DNA of 64,000 nucleotides from positions 62,001 through 126,000 of the forward strand of contig MU119340.1 of assembly GCA_014904845.1 (NCBI GenBank). Reading direction: 5' to 3'. The translations under genes and the position numbers were made by a program. Positions 42,919-54,107 of this stretch are shown here, piece after piece (position 1 is the first letter of the stretch; each line of letters opens with the position of its first letter). Source of the stretch: Acephala macrosclerotiorum. Taxonomy: Eukaryota > Ascomycota > Leotiomycetes > Helotiales > Mollisiaceae. The notes under the pieces are model-generated. The model made no database searches. It saw only the letters and a list, made by a program, of their open reading frames with translations, and was not told the DNA's origin.

Positions 42919-44285
42919 CTTGTTAACTCGTACGATACGTGTATGAAATAGAGGAATGCCGAGACATTGGAGGTATATGAGAGATGTAGAGAGATAGAGA
43001 ATCTGAAAAAGAGATATCAATTGGCCATCTGCCTGCAGAATTGAGTGATATCTCTATGTATGACAACTCAATAGCAGGGACATGGTGACAAACATAGACG
43101 TAAGGGAATCAACAACGTATTTACTGCCCCGCGGTGGCCAATTGGATCTGCATCGAAATAGCAGCGTATGTCCGCCGACTTCCCAGTTCTGCGAATAGTG
43201 GACTGTAGATTTGTCAATGGATTGGAGGAAAAGACGCCATTTTGGCCAATTCGGCTTGTCAAACCAACAAATGCTGAAGAATTGGACCGGCCCAGTCAAG
43301 CCAGCGGGTATCGACGCAAGTGTTGGGTAAGGAGAACACTTGTTGGCTGAGACGTTGGATGTCTTGCTTATCTCCCGAGATGACTTGAACATAAACCTAA
43401 CCGTTTAGTAACAGTGAATAATGGGCTAAACCGTAAAGGGGTTCGCCGGGGTGATCATCCCTCCACGTGACTCTGCCCCTTTACGTAAATATAAAATTTT
43501 ACTTTTTCTAGGATAATAATTGCAGTTTCCTTCATGTTGAAAATGTTTCACAGAGTTTTGCTTTTTTTTTGTACTGCTGTTTGGATGTTTAAGGGCTGCC
43601 GAGTCATTCGCCCCCCACGGATGTCCTGCGGGCGCCCCACCAATCATAAATCTTGCTTGTCGACTTCTTCATTCGCCAATTCGCGATATGACCTTACAGA
43701 GTACCTAGACTAATGTCTCGTGTCAAGTGATATCATGGCCTCCAAAATGATAAACAACCGGAGAAGCTGCAACATAAAGTCTCAAGGCGTACAAAACTTC
43801 CAACACATCAGAGAACCTGTCTCTGTTCCCCAGCATGGCCTCAAGTAGGCACTAGTATCTTGATTTCTAGATCTCATTCGACTCTCGGTCAGAGGGCCAG
43901 TCGTATTCCCGAAATTGGGCGCTACAAATGTGGCAGCTTGCAAGTGCAGATAACCTCATGGCTATCTAACGCTACCTAGGTAGTGCTGACATAACCTCAC
44001 TCCTCGAGCGACTCAAACAAGTGAAGAGTATATAGGTGGGATCATGGAGGTGAGATTTGTTCTGATTCAAGTCTGACGAGATTATTTGAAACTCTTTCGA
44101 GTGCTAAATCTACTCATTTCTCCGCTTCTGAACCCACATTCTTCACGAAGATCACATCAGACAATAATCTGAGTATACTGTGCCCAAAAATATATAGAGA
44201 GGAACGTACAACAAGGAGGAAGAAACGAGGCCAAAGGCGGACATATATTGTGCCAAAAGAAACAAAGATTGTCACTCCGCACATC
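42919..44285. other. Intergenic with small inverted repeat
   Basis: About 1.37 kb between the MATE start and the broken SDR gene, so it is a divergent-promoter region. It includes the inverted repeat at 43432-43485 and a T-run near 43560. No gene is supported. Confidence 0.5.
43432..43485. repeat. 10-bp perfect terminal inverted repeat around a 34-bp GC-rich core
   Basis: CGTAAAGGGG at 43432-43441 is the exact reverse complement of CCCCTTTACG at 43476-43485. The core contains a GGGTGATCATCCC stem. The unit looks like the end of, or a remnant of, a small DNA element, but flanking target duplications are not clear. Confidence 0.65.
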
Positions 44286-45439
44286 ATGGCTTCGACCTCA
44301 GACACGAGGGCACCGCGTGGTCTTCCCACCTACACGAAAACATGGCACAAGAAAGCATGCCAAATCATATCCCCAACTAGACCTGATAATTCGGCCAGAG
44401 GCAAGGTTGTGGTGATTATAGGAGGAGGAACAGGCATCAGAGCTGCCATCGCAAAAGCCTTCGCCGAAGCAGATGCAAGAGGAATTGTTCTTGTTGGTCG
44501 GCACGAAAAGTACTTAAGGACTAGTGAAGCGGCCGTTTCATCGATCTCCAGCCCCACGAGAGTTGAGTATGCCGCGGCAGACATCACGGACAAGAAGATG
44601 CTGGAAGGTGCTGGAAAGCGCATTCGAGAACTTCGAACGCTCTCTTGAGAAGATTGATGTCCTCGTCTCGAATGCGGCCTATCTCTCTGATATGGTCCTG
44701 ATCAAAGACTCTGATGATGAAGATTGGTGGAAGAGTTTCGAAGTCAACGTCAAAGGGACGTATAATGTCATTCGAGCTTTTCTCCCTCATGCTGCAGCAG
44801 ACGCGGTCCTCCTGTGTGTGAATGCTGGTCTGGCTACAGCTCCTCCGCCTCCAAGGTCACCGCCTCCTGGATTGTCGGGATACATCTCTTCGAAGATTGA
44901 TTGTGCAATGTATGCAGGCCGAACATCCTGAGTTGAGAATAGTGAATGTACATCGTAAGTCATTCCCTTCCGAATTTGGTGTTGTTTGTGGAAGCCCAAA
45001 GTCGGGAAGCTGTCTGGAGAGCCGGCATGCAGATGGATAATGCCCGTCTGTCCTTGTGCCTTATTTTATGAACTCCTGTCAAATTTACAGTGTTAATTGG
45101 TCCGCAGCGGGTGTTGTGGAGACGGACATGACAGACAAGACTAAAATGCCTCATATGGATGACGGTAAGCTAGAACACTCCCTAGAAGATCAGCATAGAT
45201 TAACATGGATGGTTGATCTCGTATCTGGACTGGTGGTCTGGCTCGCTAGTCCTGAGGCCAGATTCATGAAGTGTAAATTCATGTGGGCGAATTTTGACGT
45301 CGACGAGATGAAGGAGCGTGCTACAGAAATTGAGCAGGGACCAGACTTGCCTTTGGGCTTACTTGGCTTGACACTGCCTGCCAAAATCTACTACTGTAAG
45401 TCGAAGCGTAACTGGATAAATGGACAAGTGCCGGTGTAG
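44286..45439 (+). pseudogene. Short-chain dehydrogenase/reductase gene, frame broken twice
   Basis: The ATG at 44286 starts an SDR of classical type: GKVVVIIGGGTGIR (cofactor motif, with Arg where Gly is usual), AADITDKK, then VLVSNAAYL, VNVKGTYNVIRAF and the YISSK form of the catalytic Tyr-x-x-x-Lys. A 10-bp tandem duplication (44597-44606 and 44607-44616) throws the frame after KKMLE; reading continues in another frame from 44617 (AFENFERSLEKIDVLV). A second break, one extra A near 44896, separates YISSK from LIVQCMQAEHPELRIVNVH. An intron 44955-45107 then joins to PGVVETDM, and the end at 45439 is intact. No intron explains the breaks. It converges on the Zn2Cys6 gene with 34 bp between the stops. 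Confidence 0.82.
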
Positions 45440-45473
45440 AATCCTGAGCATATTGCTAGAAAGCGCCCAGGAA

Positions 45474-47902
45474 TCATTGTAGCGACTCGAGATTTTGTGG
45501 AAATCCGCTGTATGCATCTTCGAAGCTTGTGCCTTCGACGAAAGAACCCCAGATATCCTGCATGCCAAGGTTAGCTAGTGCAAATAAAGCGTGTGAAAAC
45601 GCGACAGAGACATACCCAGTCGATGTCCATGTCTATAGTAGGTACTTTGAAATTCTGAGCGATGTACATGTACGCCTGCTCGGGTTCTAGACCAGGACCA
45701 AGTACAACTTGCTCAGGCTGTGGCACCTCCGCTATCTCTCCAATCCCAAGACTATTTAGCATGTTCGATAGAACTTGATAAACCTTCACAGCCTCAGCAG
45801 AGATCTTCTTCTCGGACTCCTGCTTCCAAATGATGCAGGCTTTCTGAAGCGCGTCGATTGCTTCGGAGTCCACAGTGCATTTGATGCCAATGCCCTTGGT
45901 GCTGGCTTCGTTTCTGCGATGTCTGATATCCAAGACCAGAATCATAGCTGCCAGAATGAAATCATGACTAGTATATGATACTCGATACCAGTGACGCGCA
46001 ATTAGTGAGCCTTTGGTTTGAGCTTGCGAGTAGAGGAAGTGTTGTTGCGCCAGCAATGCAAGAGCCGACTCGGTGCATCGCTTGTACGAAGGCTCGAACC
46101 TGGCGTCCAGCCTTCCTTGCGAGAAGAACTTCCGATGCAAGACGCACATACCCTGGTGGTACAGGAAGTCTAGCTGGATACGACGATTGACAAGAGACGG
46201 AGATTCAGTCTCGACGTCGCCAAAGCCTCGCAATCTGAAGAACGCAGGGACATTATTAAAAGTCGTTTCTAGCTCAGAATCCAGAGCTAGGACATTGTCG
46301 TATGGATACTGCCCTATATCAGTGAGGAAGTTGACAATCCTGCCCATGACAAGAAGTATATTTCCTTTCACGATCAGATATGACACAGGCGTTGGTTCAG
46401 ACATTGGTCTCGAAGGCGGAAGCTCGGTCATGTCTTCGGCCAATTCCCAGTCGTACAGATTCGAAGGGAGTTGGGTATCGTGGGAGCGCTCGCGAATCAT
46501 GCTCGGGTGTCCAACGAGGAAGGAAGTCAGAGCGTCTGTTCGATGGACAAATGACCAGACCCTTCGGCGCATTTCACCTTGGAAAATTGTTATTTCGGGA
46601 TATTGTGATGGGTCTCTGTGGCGGCATTAGGTATCGTGCAAATGAGGCTTCAGATGTAAGACTGACCTGTGATATCCCATCTGAAATGCAACACGAACCA
46701 GAACCCCAACCATCATCCAGACGCGAGCGTCTCCTTGACCACTTCGAGCCCATTCGCCCATGATGTTATACACCAGCGTTTCTAACGTATATGGTTTACA
46801 TGCAGACATATCGCCCATTGCCAGGCACTGGGCCCCTCGCACTCGGTACATTTGAGATAAAGATGCAGATATCCCCTCGTACTCAGGTGGTTCATCTGCA
46901 TTGAGATGGTATGATAGCATGATCTGACTTAGGACTGCAAAGTAGAGACCTAACCACATAATTGGGGTCTTGTCTGGAGCCGCCAAGTGATCATGGTATT
47001 CTCGCATGAACGTAGGTTTGTGTAGAATGTCTGGGATGGTGTCAGAGAGCGACATGATATGGAGCTTTCACAGAAACCCACGGAAAGTTGGTGCTGGACC
47101 CTCTTCGTTGTCAAAAAATCTTGACAATAGTTTTTCCGCTGCTGGACGGGATGGTAGAGATGAAAGCATTTCTGGTAAACTTCCTGGCTGAGAGACGCCA
47201 AAGAAGAGACTCGGACCATCAATGGCATCGGAGTAGGATGGTTCTAGACTTAGGCCTGGATTATCTTGGACCTGGCACCAGAAGCTCTTGATCTCATTGA
47301 GCTGTACATCATCAGCATTTTGATCGAGATCACGTGTGTGAGGCAGTTTTACCTCTTGCAGCACATCATACCAATGTGTAGTGCCCTTGTACATCGAAGA
47401 TTTTCCGTCAACCTTCATTACCCCAACTCCATGCTCTATCTCATCATAAGGAGGCGTATGACGCTCAGGCGCAGAGCGTGCTCCAAACGCCGAAGAGTCC
47501 AGCTCCGAACTCGACGCTTCAGAGCTGCCACTATTGGCATAAGACGTTGGATTGCCGCTTGGATGTTGGCCTTGAGCCACTAAGGCCGTAACAAGTGCTT
47601 CTAGCCTGTCTATGCGCGACTGCATACCCTCTGCTTGACCCGGCTTCAATGCCGGATTCGAAGCTGGACCTCCTTCGGGACCTAGGTAGATACATCCTTT
47701 ACGATTGTCACGAACGCTGCAGTTCTGGCAAGGTTGCTCACGATTACATTTGAGCCTATAAACTGTTAGTAAAGGTCACAAAGTTGGGATAGAAAATTTC
47801 GGACTTTCTGCTCCTGCACGGTTCGCAGGAGAGCGGGATTCTTTGCTTTCTGATAGGTTTGCGCTGGGTTTGGCCCATATTCACCGCGGACTTTTCTTCC
47901 AT
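45474..47902 (-). CDS. Zn2Cys6 transcription factor with fungal-specific MHR domain
   Basis: Five exons (47805-47902, 47082-47755, 46667-47030, 45616-46615, 45474-45557) give 739 residues from the ATG at 47902. The binuclear zinc cluster is split by the first intron: SCEPCRSRK then LKCNREQPCQNC and a sixth cysteine after SVRDNRKG. A coiled-coil-like segment (SRIDRLEALVTALVAQG) follows as dimerisation region. The MHR runs through HILHKPTFMREY, YRVRGAQCLAMGDMSACKPY, AFQMGYHRDPS, MRRRVWSFVHRTDAL and YHQGMCVLHRKFFSQGR. Such proteins are nuclear regulators of metabolism or drug resistance. The neighbouring MATE and SDR genes could once have been targets, but this is only positional inference. A weak first donor (GTCCGA) is the one unusual splice site; everything else is in frame. 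Confidence 0.88.
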
Positions 47903-48353
47903 GCTGAGTCTTAGAGCGCAGAGGTCAACTAGTATAGTCAATAAGAAGACGAGAGCTGTGACAAATGTGAGCTGTGTTGAAGAATGCATGATACGTAAAG
48001 AAATGTCCGCGGACATACTTATGTAATCCGGTTAGCTCCATATGCGCCTCCGACATGCAGCACCTCACCATCCTCCATCATCTCATCCAAAAGGCCGCTC
48101 TTCAGCTGGGGCATTAACCGAATTGGCACTAGGTCCATAATCAATCGGGCTGCATGGGCAAGAGACTAATTCCCGAGATCTCGAGTGCCGCCGTAAGTGA
48201 AGCAACTTTTGGTATTCTAGGACAGTGAAGTGAAATAGTTAGAAAGCAGGCACGATGATGAGGATGTAAAGGCAAGAGCCACGCTGCTGACTACCTCTAC
48301 TATCAGAATCATCTCCTGGCCATGCCCAAGAGTCTATACGATTAGACATCTAT
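47903..48353. other. Intergenic
   Basis: 450 bp containing the promoter of the Zn2Cys6 gene and the 3' flank of the broken RBR gene. The Zn2Cys6 frame stays open upstream to an ATG at 48016 encoding a hydrophobic stretch; this is judged not to be part of the protein. Confidence 0.45.
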
Positions 48354-49733
48354 TTATAAAACTCGTCCAGATGGAATCGAGGATGACAATCTGTTCCTTC
48401 TGCACCTGCTGCAAGCCTGAGTATGACACTGTTGACACTCGAAGATATACGCCAGTAAAGTATCTCGACATTCCTCACACCGATGACGACCACCAACATA
48501 TCACCATGTCTCATGATCGCAGTTGTGTTTGTCCCTGGGATCTTGTGCCACAGTTGCAAGACGTGCTGCTCGTTGCGGAACAGGTGCAACTGTTCTCGTC
48601 ATTGTTGGTATCTGGGTCATGGATTGCGAAGGACAAACATCATGTGGTTGCATCCAACATCCAGCCCAACCAAGCGGCGGCAATTGTAACATCTCTGCCA
48701 TCCGTTCTCCCGCGCGGTTTCCAGGACTAGCTGAAGAGCGGTATCTGCTGGACTATCTCCAAGATGCGCTCCTGACTTGCACATAATACAAGTCAAGGCT
48801 TCGCAATTAGAGCAGCTAGCTCTTTCTTTCTCGCTATGTTCTGTTGGAATGAACGTAGAACACAAAGAATTCGAGCAGTACGTTCGATTTGGGGTTTCGA
48901 ACTTGATCTTCTCCTCTTCGTGTTGATGGACGAGGTCTGCAGCTAAGAAGGATCGAACTCCGCCTCCACAAGTGATGGGTTGGCGACAGTATCGAGGAGG
49001 AAACAGAGAGTCGTCGGTCAAAGAAGCTCGGAACAGCTCCTGGAGACAGTATTCGCGGCCGCAAGGGGCACGCCTTAACTCGTAGAAGATGAATGTATCC
49101 TGACAAGCGGTACATTGTCGTCGAGATTGTTTATTTGGCTTTCTTGTAGTAGCCCAGCTGGAAGATTCTGCGCCTGTGCCGAGTCGGTGCCTAGCTTCTC
49201 CATACAAGGTCCGCGATTGCGAAAGGATTTTGCTGGATATCATTACCTTTGTCATCAATGTCAACCACGTTTCCACCAACCGTCAGCTTCAAAACATTGT
49301 CTTCGGAATCAGAGTCCTCTGCAGAACCTGTAACAGATAGAGCGGAGAGCTTTCCCAAGATTTCATCGTCCAAGAATTCCGAAGACACTATCCAGGGAGC
49401 GGCTGGTATAGGTTGTGTGCCTCCAACCCTCAGACAGTCTCTCTCTCTGTCACTGACAGCTGTCTGTTCTTGAGCAAGGGAAGCTGTGAGTATGTCGCCA
49501 TCGTTTTGGCATGCACAGGCAATGCTCTTCGTAACCTGTCGGTCTTCCAGGAGAGACGCATTCCGCTCGAGATCTTCTTTGTAGAGCTTGAACGCCAATT
49601 GAGAGTCCGACAAGACTTCTTCGCTTCCCTTGCCCTTACCTTCCGACGGCTGGAAAATCTCAAGACTGTCGTCGATTTGAAGTTGTAAGATCAATGCTGA
49701 AGTTTCGTGATCGAGAGTAGTCAGAAAATTCAT
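48354..49733 (-). pseudogene. RBR-type (RING-IBR-RING) protein gene, degraded
   Basis: The ATG at 49733 starts the usual fungal N-terminus with HETSALILQLQIDD and QLAFKLYKEDLE. The frame stops at about 49197; the next part lies one frame over: RRQCTACQDTF, RAPCGREYCLQELFRASLTD (first RING), TYCSNSLCSTFIP and SCSNCEALTCIMC (IBR), and ENGWQRCYNCRRLV with VGCNHM. Directly after HM the second RING is missing or scrambled, so the catalytic cysteine region cannot be found. The end is recognisable in another frame (HNCDHETW, TGA at 48501-48503, YVGGRHRCEECRDTLL, ACSRCRRNRL). The TGA fits a CGA-to-TGA transition. Intact relatives are E3 ubiquitin ligases; this copy cannot make one. Confidence 0.83.
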
Positions 49734-50253
49734 AGTAAGAAACTTTAGAGGATATTGACCCTGGGGGAAAAAAAGGAGAGATGAAATGAAAAAGATTATG
49801 AAAGATCTCCTTGACCTTCTGGTATATTCTGCGCGTGCAAACAGTAATCCCTATCCTCGAGCCCAGACTCTGTCACCTGCAGATTTTGGTAGAGTACTTG
49901 AAGTAGGTGGTTGAATTCGGTCTTAGTAAATGCGGCTTTGCTGATGGACACGGTGGGTCTCGTCTATACCTTCCGTTTGAGAAGCTAAAGTTGCTCTGCT
50001 GAAAGTTGTCTGGCTGAAATTTCAGCCCACGCATCCCCGACTCCCTATCTCATGAGCTGCCGTCTATCCTTAAGCTACTTGTCCCCAGAGCTGGCAGCAG
50101 AAATTACAACTTGTTCCGGACAGACTTCATAAGATTGTATCTCCGTTGTCGCTGAAAAGCACCGTTCCAACCCCGCCATCGCAGTTGATTTGTCTTCGTT
50201 GGGTCTCGGTCTGGTCCTCGGTTGTCATGTAGCAAATGTTCGGACCAAGACAC
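49734..50253. other. Intergenic
   Basis: 520 bp between two leftward genes. No gene, repeat or RNA recognised. Confidence 0.45.
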
Positions 50254-50612
50254 TCAACCAAACTTCTTAGTGCCGCCCTTCTTCACTTCGATATCCTTCC
50301 CCTTCGCGTCCTTGTCCTTGTTCTTTTTACCGCCTTTCAGAAGTTCAAGATGGCCGGCTTTAGCACCTAATGTGCGCTCTGTCATAGCTGTCAACCCCGC
50401 TGAGTATTTCTGCAGCGCCAGTTAGTAGTGCGCCCACTCGAATTTGCAAGTGAGAAAGAACAAACCTTGGTTGTCTTCGCATTCTTTACAAGCTGGGCAT
50501 TTCTCGGTTTGATTGTCCTTGCACCCTTCTTCGGACCCAGGACTGTTTGTCTTCTTGCGGGTTTCGAGGTCGGCCCTGTGGGCTTCTTGGACTTGATTGC
50601 TCCTTGCGCCAT
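50254..50612 (-). CDS. Small basic DUF2462 / UPF0390 protein
   Basis: Two exons (50466-50612, 50254-50409; intron 50410-50465, acceptor GCTGCAG) give 100 residues. The start [14 protein letters not shown], the [19 protein letters not shown] core and the second-exon [20 protein letters not shown] with [11 protein letters not shown] are the full-length pattern of the UPF0390/DUF2462 family. These are very basic small proteins conserved in fungi and animals, with likely nucleolar or ribosome-associated roles but no firmly established activity. The gene is intact, and its start lies 514 bp from the divergent HET gene. Confidence 0.9.
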
Positions 50613-51126
50613 CTTGTTTTGTTGCAATCGAATGAATTCGTGAGACGGTGTCGGAAAGTTGAGATTCTTGCGAAATAGTTGTGCGGCCGCTAGCGCAATC
50701 TGCCTACGAGAGGACTTTCTCGCTGCTGGTTGGTCATCCCTCCTTCATCCTTTTCATTCGAACTCATTATAATACACAAGGGCCATATCTCAAGCAGAAA
50801 GCGGTCTGTACGAGATAGTTACGTGTCTTCAATCGTGGAGATGCTAAATGAATGGGAAAATAAGAATCACTTGTTACGTCTTCTAGACAGCCCTGCAGCA
50901 TACCCAAGAAGGAATGGTGAAATTCAGTCCTGGTCAACTGCTCAAGCTACAAGCCAAGCGGCTTCAACCTCGAAATGGACGACAAGGCTGAGTTCTTATG
51001 TTCGAACATTCGAGCCTCTGTCGGTCATTGAGTTGAATAAGTCGTACTATCGTTGTTTCTGAGCCTTTTACTCTTTGGCCCTCTTGCTTGCGTGTTTTTG
51101 GAAGGATTCCAACTCTCAATCTTGTG
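50613..51126. other. Divergent promoter region between DUF2462 and HET genes
   Basis: 514 bp with no supported gene. A plus-strand 110-codon frame (50730-51062) shows no motif. Confidence 0.45.
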
Positions 51127-53365
51127 ATGTGGCTCCTCAACACAACGACACTCCAACTCGAGTATGTCAACAGCTCTGAAGAGCGCTCGTATGCAGCCCT
51201 TTCACATACCTGGGAAGATGACGAAGTCAGCTTTCAAGAAATGGCAGCTCTCGATCAAGCCAGGAAGAAGAAGGGCTTCTCAAAGATCTCGTGGACTTGT
51301 CGGCTTGCCCTGGAACGAGGAATCAAATATGCTTGGATAGACACTTGTTGCATCGACAAATTAAGCAGTGCTGAGTTGACCGAGGCTATTAATTCCATGT
51401 TCAAATGGTACAAAGACTCGACTGTCTGCTTCGCATTTCTATCTGATCTCCATCCGTCAAATTCAACGTCCAAGGCTAAGAAGGTTCCAACAGACGAGCT
51501 TGGGCGGTGCAGGTGGTTCACTCGCGGTTGGACTTTGCAGGAATTGATCGCACCTGATGTAGTGGAATTCTACGACCAGAGCTGGATACTTAGAGGAGAC
51601 AAAAGTTCTTCACGATCACAACTTTTTGAGATCACGGGAATCGACATCAAAGTGCTTACAGACAGCGACAAGTTGTCAACAATCCCGGTTGCAAGACGAA
51701 TGTCTTGGGCATCAATGCGGCAGACCACCAGAGTCGAAGATCTCGCTTACTGTCTCTTTGGGATATTCGACGTGAACCTACCTCTAATCTATGGAGAAGG
51801 ATTGAAAGCCTTTATCCGACTTCAAGAAGGTATTGTGAGAGAGACCTTCGATCTCTCAATGTTCGCCTGGGTACGTCTTGCCCCGTGCTGATTTGCTGTT
51901 CTTTGGGACTGGAGCTCCTAGGACCTGTCTTTGAAGCCTGCACGCAGGCGGATCGTGTCCGTCTGCTCTGTGTCTCTGCTCCCAAGCCAGCTCCCAGCTC
52001 CCAGCTCCCGGGCTCTCACACTCAAATCCTGACTTGTTACCGTGCTGATTGGGGGGTAGATGTCTGGACACGGAGATCAGCAATTCCGAGGCATCTTCGC
52101 GCGTTCACCATACGAGTTCCGAAATTGTGGAAGTATTGTCATGGTAGCAGATCCTAGTCTTCAAACCACCCGGTTCGAAATGACCCACAGAGGCATAAAT
52201 TTCACGACCTCTTTGATCAGTCTCGAAGGCGACGAAACGGGGTACTATCTCCTCAACTTAAACTGCAGGCATAGCGGTGTCTCGAAACGCGATGAGATCC
52301 ATGGAGCCATTATGATTCCCTTGGTCCGAATACGGAATGGTTATGTACGGTATTATTCTCGGACATTGGTAGTCATCTCACTCTTGCAGTACATGACGCA
52401 TGAATACGAAGCTTCCCGGAATCCTCATCGCAACACGGCACAAGTCCACGTTCCCAAAATGATAGGTCGAGCTCAATCCGATTTGATAGCTGTTCACCGG
52501 GCACATCGCTTTTCGATCAGGATCAAGAACAGCACACGATGGCGGATAAGTGCTAAGCATTTCCATCCTGAAAATCTCTGGCATTCTACCAGTAACAGCT
52601 TTGCTACGGGAGGTCAAGATGGGTTTACGGCTGCGATAGATATCTTCTTGGAAGGGAAAACATGGGCCTCAGAGTGGAATCCAACAACGGGAAAGGACGA
52701 TGTTGAGTGGTTAGATGTTTGGTGGCCCAGTTTTCATATCAGTCTTGGACTGGCTCAGTTGGTATCGCAAGGCAAGGATATGTTAGATGAGAGCGATTCA
52801 GAGCTCGAACCCCTTGAGCCATGGGCTGCGATTTATCGCAACAATACCTACAGTACTTTGGGATTTGGGTTGTCGCCGCAAGATCGTGGACGAGCTTCAC
52901 AATTTCGAAAACAGGCGGAACAGCTTCCTACAGCCTTGAATTTAAACCATCCTTACATACAACAAACCAGATCTCATACAACCGAAGCCAGAAGATATTC
53001 GAAGGAGCATTCTTTACTGCTCTCTGTATCTACAAATATTCTGCCACATAGGGAGTCTGGCATGTATGAGTTGGTGCTTTCAATCAAAGAAGTAAGTTGA
53101 GTGCCCCTCAACTCGTTGAGTAGGAAGATGCTGACGCTCACCAGGACGGGTGGACGGGTGCTCCCATACGTTTCGGGACTGGTCCCTGCCTGCTGACAGC
53201 TCATACTCAGAAGGTATGCTCCTTGATCCTCTTTACCCTTAGAAACACAGCCTAACCTCGTAACATTCACAGACACCAGCGAAAAGTCTTCCCCCGCGTC
53301 CATTGAAGTTGCCTGAAGAGCAACAACCTTCGACTCGGCGCGGACTACTGAGCTTCTTTGGTTAA
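51127..53365 (+). CDS. HET-domain (heterokaryon incompatibility) protein
   Basis: Four exons (51127-51870, 52060-53091, 53145-53213, 53273-53365) give 645 residues starting MWLLNTTTLQLEYV, the usual HET-protein start. The HET domain occupies about residues 20-150: YAALSHTWEDDEVSF, KYAWIDTCCIDKLSSAELTE with the conserved D-T-C-C-I-D-K, and CRWFTRGWTLQELIAPD. It is followed by the usual RRMSWASMRQTTRVEDLAYC and FDVNLPLIYGEG. After the 189-nt first intron, QQFRGIFARSPYEF continues the family pattern. No NACHT, WD40 or ankyrin region is present; the C-terminal 350 residues are of unknown function. HET proteins trigger cell death on fusion with an incompatible strain. All exons are in frame, so the gene is intact. 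Confidence 0.92.
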
Positions 53366-54107
53366 TGAGATGCCTTCCGCTCGACTCCCTTCCGAGACTC
53401 AGTGACGTATTTGAAAGTGTCCGGCTGGAGATCTTACAGCATGAGGACTTGAATGGGGAAGACAAGATCCAATACTGCCAAAATACGACACTGCTCAGTA
53501 TCCTATCGGACAACTTTGGGCTAGCAGGTCTTCTAACAGAGCAAACGCTCCTATTCGTGTTCTTCCTGTAGGTGATTGCCTTTTGAAATTCCGAGACTAG
53601 GATTGTCTCCAAGTCATCAATAGGGTTCGAACATCGGAGATTTTGTTGCACGCCGCAGGGAGCGGCAGCGGGACAACCAGCAGGGCCACAAGACCATCAT
53701 CCCCCGGGAGGTCCGCCAGTGGGGTGGTGCGCCCGTCATTCCGCTGCCGCTCCTTGCGATGTGCAACAAATTTATTGCAATGTCCCAGTGAAAGTCAAGA
53801 ACTTCAGTAGTGGAGCGAGGCGGGGCGGAGCTGCGAGGAGGTGCAAGTAAAATGTGTCTCGAAACTGAGAAAGTCAGGGACTGAATGGGTGAAAAGGAAG
53901 GCCTTGGTGAGCTAGAATTCAAGTGATGTATGGAACATATTAATGATAATCGACATCAGCGTTATAGCGCTGTATATGGACATAAAGCACGCATGAGCCT
54001 CTAGATCTAAATCATCCTCCAATCCCCAAAACGCCGGGTATATATGTTGTAATTCCATCGCTCGTACAAATGAAAGCCTCCCCTTTCTCTTACACCTACC
54101 CTGCAGA
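53366..54107. other. Convergent intergenic region with GC-rich hairpin
   Basis: 740 bp between the 3' ends of the HET and MFS genes. The main feature is the inverted repeat at 53642-53770. No other gene is supported. Confidence 0.5.
53642..53770. repeat. GC-rich inverted repeat (30-nt arms, 69-nt spacer)
   Basis: The left arm (53642-53671) begins TTTGTTGCACGCCGCAGGGA and the right arm (53741-53770) ends GATGTGCAACAAA. The arms are complementary at 27 of 30 positions and the three differences are all transitions. The spacer is GC-rich and differs sharply from its AT-rich surroundings. It is compatible with a small fold-back or MITE-like element, or an RNA hairpin. Confidence 0.85.
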
